Of a stretch of DNA of 53,770 nucleotides, positions 16,664-24,203 are shown in pieces. Made by a program: the position numbers and the translations under genes. The notes below the pieces were generated by a model. It was not told the DNA's origin. It searched no databases and saw nothing but the letters and a program-made list of their open reading frames with translations. Within the stretch, counting starts at the first letter, position 1. The number at the start of each line of letters is the position of its first letter. The DNA lies in IMG/VR virus record IMGVR_UViG_3300031227_000061, positions 1-53,770 of that record. The stretch is one strand, 5' to 3'. Origin of the DNA: a virus.

Positions 16664-17671
16664 TCACCTCACCCCCCTGCGGCCTTTGAGCGATGCCAAT
16701 GCCTTGCGCACGTTGCGCGCGAGGCGTTCGATATTGGGCCGGCTTCGTCGCCGCCGCTTCCGCCTGTTGGTTGTTGTCAGAGATTTCTCCGTTTTGCGGG
16801 CCATGGCGGCGCCGCATTCGGTGCAGGCGAGGTCGTCGCAGGGTTCGCCAACGTCGTGCTCCTCTTCGTGCCCACACGACGGGCACACACAGAGCCCGCC
16901 CGGGCCTGCTGCTTCCGGGCCACCGTTGCGCCCCAGATAGTTGTCGCGGGCGCCGCCTTCGAGGCTTTCGCGCTTGATCGCCTGCCCACCGGTCATCGTG
17001 GACGGATTGACGCCGCTGCCGGCCGCCAGGGCTTTCGCCAGGGCAAAGACCGTGGGGTTCGGACGTACGCGCTTGATCTGTTCCAACTCTGGCTGCACGA
17101 CAATGACGTCAGGTCCGTCGCCGTCAGTGGTCTGGGCGTCGTCAGACAGCGCCGCGGAGAGGCTCTTCACCACCCGAGCAACCGAAGAGGGGTTCACGGG
17201 TTGCGCACATAAGGCGGCGCCCTTCGAGATCATCTTCTCAAAGCCGCCTCCAGGCTTGCGGATGGCGACACCGTCAGCAGAGAACCCCAGCTTCGCGCCC
17301 GCGTCGGCGAGGTAGTGCGCACGCTTCAACGCCGGCGGTGCCAGGGCAACGTCATTGATGGGATAGATGCGCGTCTCGATCCGGGTGCCTTTGCCGTTGA
17401 GGCGCACGTCAAACTCGCGTGCGGCATCGGCGGCCGTAATCGACCGCACGTCGGTGATTTCACCAATGGTCTCGTCGCCGTGGTCCCAGTTGACCTTGCC
17501 CCACTCGCGCATGTAGTCGTAACTCTTCTGCATCATGTCAAAGGGGATGCTCTCGCCTTCGAGATCGACAGTCTCGTCCGACAGGATGCCGACGACGCGG
17601 AGGGAGCCGTCCGCCTGCTTGACGGACTTGAAGAGCGGGATATATGTGGCGATCCTGAGTTGGTCAGGCAT
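16664..17671 (-). CDS. Prohead protease (XkdF/HK97-like) with capsid N-arm copy and zinc ribbon
   Basis: A 335-residue protein. Residues 1-175 fit phage prohead serine proteases that process the capsid shell: His64 in [11 protein letters not shown] and Ser131 in [12 protein letters not shown] are the likely catalytic pair. Residues 207-243 repeat the capsid N-arm ([18 protein letters not shown] then [10 protein letters not shown]). Residues of about 260-295 hold two CxxC pairs ([20 protein letters not shown]), a zinc ribbon. The basic tail ([11 protein letters not shown]) may bind DNA or the acidic scaffold. ATG 17671 has GGGGGA upstream; the region before it is a terminator. The extra C-terminal parts are unusual for this family. 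Confidence 0.8.
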   Translation of the reverse strand: MPDQLRIATYIPLFKSVKQADGSLRVVGILSDETVDLEGESIPFDMMQKSYDYMREWGKVNWDHGDETIGEITDVRSITAADAAREFDVRLNGKGTRIETRIYPINDVALAPPALKRAHYLADAGAKLGFSADGVAIRKPGGGFEKMISKGAALCAQPVNPSSVARVVKSLSAALSDDAQTTDGDGPDVIVVQPELEQIKRVRPNPTVFALAKALAAGSGVNPSTMTGGQAIKRESLEGGARDNYLGRNGGPEAAGPGGLCVCPSCGHEEEHDVGEPCDDLACTECGAAMARKTEKSLTTTNRRKRRRRSRPNIERLARNVRKALASLKGRRGVR

Positions 17672-17689
17672 TGGTCGGTCCCCCGAATC

Positions 17690-17718
17690 AGAAGAGCCCC
17701 GCCGTGGAGGCGAGGCTC
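17690..17718 (-). terminator. Hairpin terminator upstream of the protease gene
   Basis: A 10-bp stem (GAGCCTCGCC with GGCGGGGCTC, one G-U pair) and 5-base loop on the minus strand. The T run is weak (TTCTGATTC). It follows the CxxCC protein gene. Confidence 0.65.
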
Positions 17719-17774
17719 GGGTTGAACAATAATGTCGATAGTTATGCGTAAGTGTCGGCGTTTTTGTGCACACT

Positions 17775-18146
17775 TTATGAGCGAGACTCGGCTACCAGTC
17801 GTCGCAACAGCGCGCACGTCTCCAGCATGTACTCGGGCGGGTCCGCAACAAGCTCGGGACACGGGAACCTTCGGCACATATCGGGCCGGGTCTCATAGAT
17901 GCCGCAGCGCCCGTCCGGCAGAATGTGCTTGCACTCACAGTCGATGCGAATTTGGTCGCCGTCGTAGTACGGCTCGCCTAACTGTTCGACATTCGACAGC
18001 GTCTCCGCAACGTCGTCTTTGAGCCGCTTCCGCTGCCATGGCCTGCCTGTGAGGGCTCCGTAGACGTAGAAGCCCCTGCAGCAGTTACCGTCGCACTCCG
18101 CGCACTCCGGTGCGTTCTCCCGCTTCGCGAGTTCTGCGTCAGTCAT
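17775..18146 (-). CDS. YkgJ-family CxxCC metal-binding protein
   Basis: This 123-residue protein has the cysteine pattern of the YkgJ (CxxCxxCC) family: CAECDGNCC at 15-23, then [19 protein letters not shown] and MCRRFPC. Members bind iron, zinc or an Fe-S cluster and often lie next to radical enzymes or metal-handling genes; their biochemistry is poorly known. Its ATG overlaps the stop of the radical SAM gene (ATGA), so the two are translationally coupled. A pair like this between helicase and protease genes is not part of a standard head module. Confidence 0.85.
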   Translation of the reverse strand: MTDAELAKRENAPECAECDGNCCRGFYVYGALTGRPWQRKRLKDDVAETLSNVEQLGEPYYDGDQIRIDCECKHILPDGRCGIYETRPDMCRRFPCPELVADPPEYMLETCALLRRLVAESRS

Positions 18147-19009
18147 GCCAGCGTCAACTGCCCTTTGCGGTAGGGCCGATGGTGCTGGTACTCCGCGAAC
18201 GGCACGGCCTGCGTGTAGCGCAAGTTCGCGTAGTATGAACAGGTGCGATCAAGTTCCTTGTGTGTCCACGCCGGATGCACATAGGAGTTCTTTTCGAGTG
18301 CGTCCAGCGGCTGATAGCGCATCGGGAACGGCCTGTATCCGCGCTCCACGACCGCCCCCAGGCGATACTGTGCGTCTTCCGGCGTGTCATCGAAGCCGAT
18401 GAGACAGTAGATGTACACCGCCGTCTTCGGGAAGCCGGCCGCCGCGATCTGCTCCACGGCACTCCACACGGCTGCCTCTTCGCCCAATGCGTCCCATCCC
18501 ATGCGCAGGTGCTTGACGTCCAGGCTCTTCAGCATTTCGAGTCGTTCGGGCGTCAGGAACCTCGGCTCGATGCCCTGCAGGTCAACCGCTTCCTGCCCCC
18601 GCAGGCTTTCCACCACGCGGGCAAAGTGCTTGTCGCTGCAGGCCATCAAGTTGCTGTCGCAGAGTATGCGCCCCGCCGGCCAGTCCGCGAGTTCCTGGTA
18701 TTCGCCCTCGATCCGGCGAACGCCGCAGAATGCGCAGGACATAGGGCACCCGCGAGTGGTGCGGGTTGCATCGCGATGGTACTTCGTCAGGGGCGCCTGA
18801 AGCAGCGTCATTGGCGCCGTATCTGCCCATTCGGCGACGTACTCGGGCATCAGTTGGACGGCAGGGCCTCCCGCCACGGCCCGTTCTGCACCATGCGCGA
18901 GGACCAACGCCCGCGCTTTCGGTAAGAGCCAGGTGAACGGGACCGAGATGCACAAGCGGCCCTGCTCTCGCCACGAGATAATGTCCTTATGCCAAGTCGT
19001 GTCAGCCAT
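18143..19009 (-). CDS. Radical SAM protein
   Basis: A 288-residue protein with the radical SAM cluster motif CxxxCxxC (TRGCPMSCAFCGV, Cys88, Cys92, Cys95), followed by alternating helices and strands of a TIM-barrel type (DLQGIEPRFLTPERL, HLRMGWDALGEE, AVYIYCLIGFDDTPEDAQYR). It should bind a 4Fe-4S cluster and S-adenosylmethionine and start radical chemistry; the substrate cannot be read from sequence. The N-terminal 75 residues resemble the lead-in of B12-radical SAM proteins but are too short for a full cobalamin domain. The ATG sits about six bases after a promoter -10-like box with no normally spaced ribosome site. Confidence 0.9.
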   Translation of the reverse strand: MADTTWHKDIISWREQGRLCISVPFTWLLPKARALVLAHGAERAVAGGPAVQLMPEYVAEWADTAPMTLLQAPLTKYHRDATRTTRGCPMSCAFCGVRRIEGEYQELADWPAGRILCDSNLMACSDKHFARVVESLRGQEAVDLQGIEPRFLTPERLEMLKSLDVKHLRMGWDALGEEAAVWSAVEQIAAAGFPKTAVYIYCLIGFDDTPEDAQYRLGAVVERGYRPFPMRYQPLDALEKNSYVHPAWTHKELDRTCSYYANLRYTQAVPFAEYQHHRPYRKGQLTLA

Positions 19010-19015
19010 GCCCCC

Positions 19016-19053
19016 AGTCTATCGGTCCATCCGCCACGCAGCTACCGACCTGC
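19016..19053 (-). promoter_or_regulatory. Promoter-like element B (GGTAGC-N17-GATAGACT)
   Basis: The minus strand reads GCAGGTCGGTAGC, 17 bases, GATAGACT, then GGGGGC and the ATG of the radical SAM gene at 19009. A start point 6-8 bases after the -10 box would give a leaderless or near-leaderless message. The TAG stop of the 89-residue gene upstream lies inside GGTAGC. Confidence 0.65.
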
Positions 19054-19311
19054 AGCCCCAATCATCCGCTGCAACGTCACCCGCTCTTTGCACAGGTCCA
19101 CATAGTACCCACGGGCCTTCTGAGCACGCGGCTTGTCGGCAAGTGGCCCCATGGCCCCAATGGCCTCTTCAACCTTCCCCAGGCGCTCCTGTGCGGCCCG
19201 GATAACGTCCTCATCAAGTGCCTTCGCGGCGTGCCGTCGCCCTTCGGCGTGTGCCGTCAGCTTGCGGAGGCCGGCCACGGACGCCTCGTGCTGCTCTCGC
19301 GTGATTGCCAC
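19042..19311 (-). CDS. Small helical protein
   Basis: An 89-residue, fully helical, charged protein (EQHEASVAGLRKLTAHAEG, AAQERLGKVEEAIGAMG) that probably forms a short coiled coil. I recognise no family. GTG 19311 overlaps the helicase stop (TAGTG), with CGGAGG upstream, so it is coupled to the helicase. Its own stop codon is part of promoter element B. Confidence 0.65.
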   Translation of the reverse strand: MAITREQHEASVAGLRKLTAHAEGRRHAAKALDEDVIRAAQERLGKVEEAIGAMGPLADKPRAQKARGYYVDLCKERVTLQRMIGAAGR

Positions 19312-22300
19312 TATGCCGCCGCCTCCGAGGTGTTGGTGATCTTCCGCGCGTCTTGCTCAAGGTTGTGGTGATACATGCTCCTGATGAGCCCCGCGCGGCC
19401 CGTGTCGTCGAGGAGCTCCGTCGCCTCCTGGAATGTGCTACCCAGCTCGTACTTGTCTTTGACGCGCTGTGCGTTGCGCTTGTCGAGTGGCGTGTCGGCG
19501 ATGGCGTTATGGACGTACACCTGCTCACGCAACTGCCCGATCCGGTGCATACGGCCGGTTCGCTGCTCGTGTGTCTTCGCCGTCATCGGCTGATCGTAGT
19601 GGTACAGCCAGCCGGCGCGTTGCAGGTTGGCGCCACACGCCGCCGCGTCGGACGCGATGAGAATGTCACTCTTTGCGGCCTCTCGCGACGCCTTCGCGCG
19701 TTCCGCCGGCGACATGCCGTCGGTGTCCAGCGGCGGATGGAAATTGAGCCGCGCCACTTCCTTCTCAGTTGACTGGTTCTCGCCGGTCAGGATGCCGACG
19801 CGGTAGCCGGCTTTCTCCATCTGCTTCTTCAGCATCCGGCAGCTTGCCAGGTTGTGCGCGAACACGATCCCGGGCAACTGCCCGCCGTCGTCGTCTTTCG
19901 CGGCGTACTCCTGCGCCGTCGCCATGACGTGCTGCAGCTTTGCGTTCTGCTCTGGCGGCACGTCATCGGAAGCGTTCTGGATCCGACTCAGGGCAATGTC
20001 TCTCAACATGCCCGCCGCCGATCCGCGCTCAACGGCAATCGCCTTCGCTTCTTCGTCAGTCGCGCCCTCAAAAGAGCGAGGAGAGAGCGTTCGCAGGGCT
20101 GCAACATGCTCCGGGGAACCGGGTTCGGCGACCTGTGCTTTGCGATAGCTGGCCAGCACCTCCCGATAGGCGTCTCCCTGATGCTTCGAGAGCTTGATTT
20201 CGTGGTCTTTGACGACCATTTCGGAATCCGGCGAAATCTTCGTCGCGTACACGTACGGGGCCATTTCGCGCTGCAGGGCCTCGCGCGTCGCCTTCGTGTC
20301 GAGCCCGTAGCGGCGATGAAACTCCTTGTAGCGGCTCTTGGGATACAGGTCGGGCCGCAGCTTGTGGAGGACGTCGAATGCCTCCGACGTGTCGTTCTTA
20401 ACCGGAGTTCCGGTGGCATTTACGTGATAATCATGAGCCGTCGTCAGGTCGTCAAGGGCGTTCGCCATGACGCTGTTCGGCTTGCCCACACGGTTGAGGA
20501 GATCGTGCCCCTCGTCGATCATCGAGAAGTCGAACGTCCAGCCGGCGTCTTTCAGTGCTTCCTGCACCTGCGGGCGGCGCTCTTCCTCTTTCGTCTGTCG
20601 CATCCAGGTCGCGGCGGCCGTCACGTCCCCGCCGAACCGCTGTTGCGCCACTTCGTACACAATGTCATCGCGCATCGCCTGATGGGTCACGAAAACCATA
20701 TCGACCTTCGGGTCCTTGTAGGCCGCGAGGCGTTGCGACAGGGGCATACCGGCGGCCACTTTCCAGCGATACCCGCGGGTGCCGTCGGCAGAGTGCGGCT
20801 CGAGGAACCGGAGCGCCTCAGAGCCAAACTGCCCGGCGACCACGGACGGCACGGCGAAGATGCCCTTCGAGACTTTGCCCTGCTTCTGCAGGTTGGTGAA
20901 GGAGCCGAGGCCCATCAACGTCTTGCCAGACCCCACGCCGGCATGAACGCCGACGCGCCCCTGCCTTTCCACGAGCTTTACGGCACGCTGCTGAGGAGCG
21001 TACTTGCCATCCATCGAGACGGCCGGCGGAAGGCTTACGGCCTGCCCCGGACGAAAGTTCACCGCAAGTTGCGGCATGATCGCCGCCAGTTGCTGCTCTA
21101 CGCCGTCGCCGAGGGTGGCGCGTTCTGACAGCGGCTTGTACTCGTCTTTGTCCGCGTCATCGTCGAAGTCGAAGCCGAATGACGACTGGTGCGCGTTGCG
21201 CTCGTCTTGGAGTATTTTATCTACAAACTTACGCCGCTCGCCCGGCAGGAATTTCCCTTTCTCATCGCGAAGCGCCACGTTCGCGCCAATCTTTGCGCGC
21301 CTGCTGGTTTCTTCCTCGATCTTCCGTTCCCGCTCTTCTGCCGTCATGGTGCCGATGGTGAACCGATCCCAGTTGGGGACCTGCTTCGTGCCGGCCTTGA
21401 GTGCCGCGCCTGTGCGCGAGCCGTACTGCTTCGCGAATGTCTCGAGGAACGCCCCGCGCATATGGTCGCGTACGGCGTCGTGTGCGTCGGAGACCGACGA
21501 GAACGACGACACAAAGCGTTCCCATGCGTCCGGCGGGGCTTCCGTCGGTTCCCCTTCCGCCGCGCCACGGGCAACCTCGATCTCTTCGCCGAAGATGTTG
21601 GTCTGCACGCCGGCGGTCTCTTCTGCCCGCGTCTGTGCCGTACGGACGGCCTCACGCGCCGTTGTCGCGTCCTCGCGGCTGTCGGCGGTCAGGTGCTCCC
21701 AGAAGTAGTCACGGAGTGCCGACTGTACCTGGTGCCGGTTGTCCTCCGAGACGGGTGCGAATGCCATCGCCGCCTCCGGCATTTCGGTGAGCGTGGCGTG
21801 AACCGTCTCGTCAGTGATGTGCCCGAGTATGATGGTCTGAGCCCCGAGCGTCGGCACGTCCTCTGCCAATTCGCCGCGGTGGATCATCTTCTGCCGGGCG
21901 GCCTCGGTTCGTTCGGCGTACCACGCCGCCTGTTCGTCGGTGTCGAGGTCATCAGGTGGGAAATAGTCGCGAATGGCGTCATTGTAAGCACGCTGCAGGT
22001 CATTTGGGACGTTCTGCGAGATGAATGCCTGCGTTGTGGCCTCTCGTCGCACCGCCCGCGGGTTGTACGGGTTGTCGGCAAGGGCACGGTCGAGAAAGTC
22101 GAATGTCTCTTCCTGCACGGCGTCGGGCGCCATGCCGGTGTCGAGGGCGATATCCCGCTTGAATGCGAACGCCGCTTCGGCCTCGGGGTACGTGATTTCC
22201 TGCGACGGGTCCCGGAAGCCGGCCGGCAGCCAGCCGTCCTCGTCCTGCTCTCCGGACTTGATGGCGACGGCGTCCTTATAGTCCTGCGCCGCTTCCGGCG

Positions 22301-24203
22301 ACGGCGGGTTGAGGAGCTTGTACTCCGCTTCCGGCGCGATCCGGAGATACTTGTTGTTGAGGTCAGAAACCACTTCATGCTCGCCGGCGTCGAGGCCGAA
22401 TGCCGCGGCGAGTTGATGCGCCTGCTTCGAGCTTATCTGGCCGAGGGATGCCTTGATTTCGGCCGGGTTGTCATTCATCATCGCGAAGTTCAGCGTGCCG
22501 ATAAACTCCAGCCGGCCGAGGGCCTCGCCCAGGGTAGACGCCGCTTCGTCCAGCAACTCCTTCCGCTGCTCATTCAACTGCTGCACCATCATCAGGTCGT
22601 CGGCGTCGCAGTCGGAAAGCGTCTTCATGCCGGCGACCATCGCGTCCGCCTGCTTGATGAGGGCAGCACCACGGGTTGCGGCCCCGCGTGCGATCTGCGC
22701 CTGTGTTTCGGCGGGTCTTAGATTTTGTACAGCGCGTTCCTCGTTGATTTCCTGTAGGTCCTCGACGGTTGCCGTATGCGCCCGTTCAAGCCCGTTGCGG
22801 ATGGCGCGGAACATGGCGGGGCTGTCCTTGTACTTTTCCTTCCAGGTGTTCGCCAACAGCGTTGCCGTCGCGTCGAGGCCGATGTGGTCGGCAACGAGAC
22901 GGTCAATCGGGCACGGCTCCTGCATGATGCCTTGCGCTATGTCCATCATTTCGGCGTAGCGGCCGGTGTTGATGTGCTCTTCAGCAGGGGCCGCCGCCGG
23001 GTGGTTCTCCTGCGCGTCCTCGATGGTGGACATGAGCGTGTCGAGTGACTGCTTCATGTTCTTCTGATGGAAGTCGGCTTTGAGCGCCTCTTCGAGCTGC
23101 TCCCTATCACGCTTGCCGATATTCTGTGACACAACAAGCGAGACACCCTTCGTGATTTCGAGCACCTGATCGGCGTCGGACGCCCGCCCGAGCTTGTTGA
23201 TTTCCGAGTTGACCGCGGCCATCTTCTGCTTGTACTCCTGGCGGGCCATCAGAACGTCTTTGAGCTTCGCGGGGTCGATGGGCTTTTCTGCGCCCTTGAC
23301 GCGATGCAGGCCCTCTTCCCGCAACGGCTTGTCGGCTTCCCGTGCCGAGGCCGCCCCGGCCAATAGTTTCTGCGTCATTTCCTCCGCGATTTCGGCGTCC
23401 GCAATGTAGCCGCTCTCTTCGGCAGCGGCGAACGACGCCAGCCGCGTTTCTTCGGATAGCTCGCCGGCTTCCTCGCCGCCAAGCCCGTTCTCTTCCGCGA
23501 ATGCCTTCAGGCTGTCCATGTAACCGAGCCCGGTGGTGTCTTTCTGCGCGGACGTGTCAATATCGCCCAGCGACACTTCGCCCATTTCCGCAGCGCGCTT
23601 GTCATTGTGATACTTGAGGAGCTTCTCTTCCTCCTCCGCAATGCGCTTGTCTACTTCAGCCATGGCGCTCTTCTGGCGGGCACGCTCAAACCGTGCGCGC
23701 TGCTTCTCGGGCATCTGCTGCGCAATGTCATCCGGCAGCCGCACTGACTCTTCCCAGCCCTGCGCCTCCGAGATCGCGGCAAGGTATTCTGCCGTAGCCT
23801 CTTCCTTGGCACTCGCGAGTTGCTCCGCCGCTTCCGCCTTCGCCGCCTTGGCGTGTTCCGGCAGTGCTTCATTGCGTTGCTGCTTTGCCTGCTGCCGTTC
23901 CCGCGCCGTCTGCTTCCACTCTTTCTCCGACCGCAGGCGCGTGAGCTTCATCGCATTCAGCTTGCCGCCGGCCCCGCCGACCACCGTGCCCGTGCCGTCC
24001 GAGTTCACCCGGATCTTGATGGGCATGCCCTTGGAGTCGTCGCCGCCCGGGTGGACCGTGATCCACTTGTAGTCCGGCTCATCGACGGCTTTGTACAGGA
24101 CCACCGACTTTGTGAGCGTCCCCCAGCGGATAAGGGCGTCCAGGACGTTCGCCGGGATGTGCTTCGGCAGGCGATAGGTTTTGTCGGCGACGCGGATGAG
24201 CAT
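19311..24203 (-). CDS. Giant SNF2/DEAH-like helicase protein, probably virion-associated
   Basis: A 1630-residue protein. Residues of about 45-85 carry WITVHPGGDDSKG and VVGGAGGKLNAMKL, a leader seen on other large phage multidomain proteins. Residues of about 90-250 are charged coiled coil (EWKQTARERQQAKQQRNEAL, VDKRIAEEEEKLLKYHNDK). About 250-1060 are helical without recognised motifs. A superfamily 2 helicase of SNF2 type follows: Walker A GVGSGKT near 1090, DEGH near 1227, NATGTPVKN near 1264, and motif VI QRTGRMHRIGQ near 1547. Such proteins (compare DarB of P1) can be packaged and injected to protect or remodel phage DNA. Its place in the head block supports this, but packaging is inference. 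Confidence 0.88.
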   Translation of the reverse strand: MLIRVADKTYRLPKHIPANVLDALIRWGTLTKSVVLYKAVDEPDYKWITVHPGGDDSKGMPIKIRVNSDGTGTVVGGAGGKLNAMKLTRLRSEKEWKQTARERQQAKQQRNEALPEHAKAAKAEAAEQLASAKEEATAEYLAAISEAQGWEESVRLPDDIAQQMPEKQRARFERARQKSAMAEVDKRIAEEEEKLLKYHNDKRAAEMGEVSLGDIDTSAQKDTTGLGYMDSLKAFAEENGLGGEEAGELSEETRLASFAAAEESGYIADAEIAEEMTQKLLAGAASAREADKPLREEGLHRVKGAEKPIDPAKLKDVLMARQEYKQKMAAVNSEINKLGRASDADQVLEITKGVSLVVSQNIGKRDREQLEEALKADFHQKNMKQSLDTLMSTIEDAQENHPAAAPAEEHINTGRYAEMMDIAQGIMQEPCPIDRLVADHIGLDATATLLANTWKEKYKDSPAMFRAIRNGLERAHTATVEDLQEINEERAVQNLRPAETQAQIARGAATRGAALIKQADAMVAGMKTLSDCDADDLMMVQQLNEQRKELLDEAASTLGEALGRLEFIGTLNFAMMNDNPAEIKASLGQISSKQAHQLAAAFGLDAGEHEVVSDLNNKYLRIAPEAEYKLLNPPSPEAAQDYKDAVAIKSGEQDEDGWLPAGFRDPSQEITYPEAEAAFAFKRDIALDTGMAPDAVQEETFDFLDRALADNPYNPRAVRREATTQAFISQNVPNDLQRAYNDAIRDYFPPDDLDTDEQAAWYAERTEAARQKMIHRGELAEDVPTLGAQTIILGHITDETVHATLTEMPEAAMAFAPVSEDNRHQVQSALRDYFWEHLTADSREDATTAREAVRTAQTRAEETAGVQTNIFGEEIEVARGAAEGEPTEAPPDAWERFVSSFSSVSDAHDAVRDHMRGAFLETFAKQYGSRTGAALKAGTKQVPNWDRFTIGTMTAEERERKIEEETSRRAKIGANVALRDEKGKFLPGERRKFVDKILQDERNAHQSSFGFDFDDDADKDEYKPLSERATLGDGVEQQLAAIMPQLAVNFRPGQAVSLPPAVSMDGKYAPQQRAVKLVERQGRVGVHAGVGSGKTLMGLGSFTNLQKQGKVSKGIFAVPSVVAGQFGSEALRFLEPHSADGTRGYRWKVAAGMPLSQRLAAYKDPKVDMVFVTHQAMRDDIVYEVAQQRFGGDVTAAATWMRQTKEEERRPQVQEALKDAGWTFDFSMIDEGHDLLNRVGKPNSVMANALDDLTTAHDYHVNATGTPVKNDTSEAFDVLHKLRPDLYPKSRYKEFHRRYGLDTKATREALQREMAPYVYATKISPDSEMVVKDHEIKLSKHQGDAYREVLASYRKAQVAEPGSPEHVAALRTLSPRSFEGATDEEAKAIAVERGSAAGMLRDIALSRIQNASDDVPPEQNAKLQHVMATAQEYAAKDDDGGQLPGIVFAHNLASCRMLKKQMEKAGYRVGILTGENQSTEKEVARLNFHPPLDTDGMSPAERAKASREAAKSDILIASDAAACGANLQRAGWLYHYDQPMTAKTHEQRTGRMHRIGQLREQVYVHNAIADTPLDKRNAQRVKDKYELGSTFQEATELLDDTGRAGLIRSMYHHNLEQDARKITNTSEAAA

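Noticed and set aside
19854-22721. Long plus-strand open frames opposite the helicase gene
   Set aside because: The minus strand encodes clear helicase motifs across this region; the plus-strand products are Arg-rich shadows with no recognisable domain.
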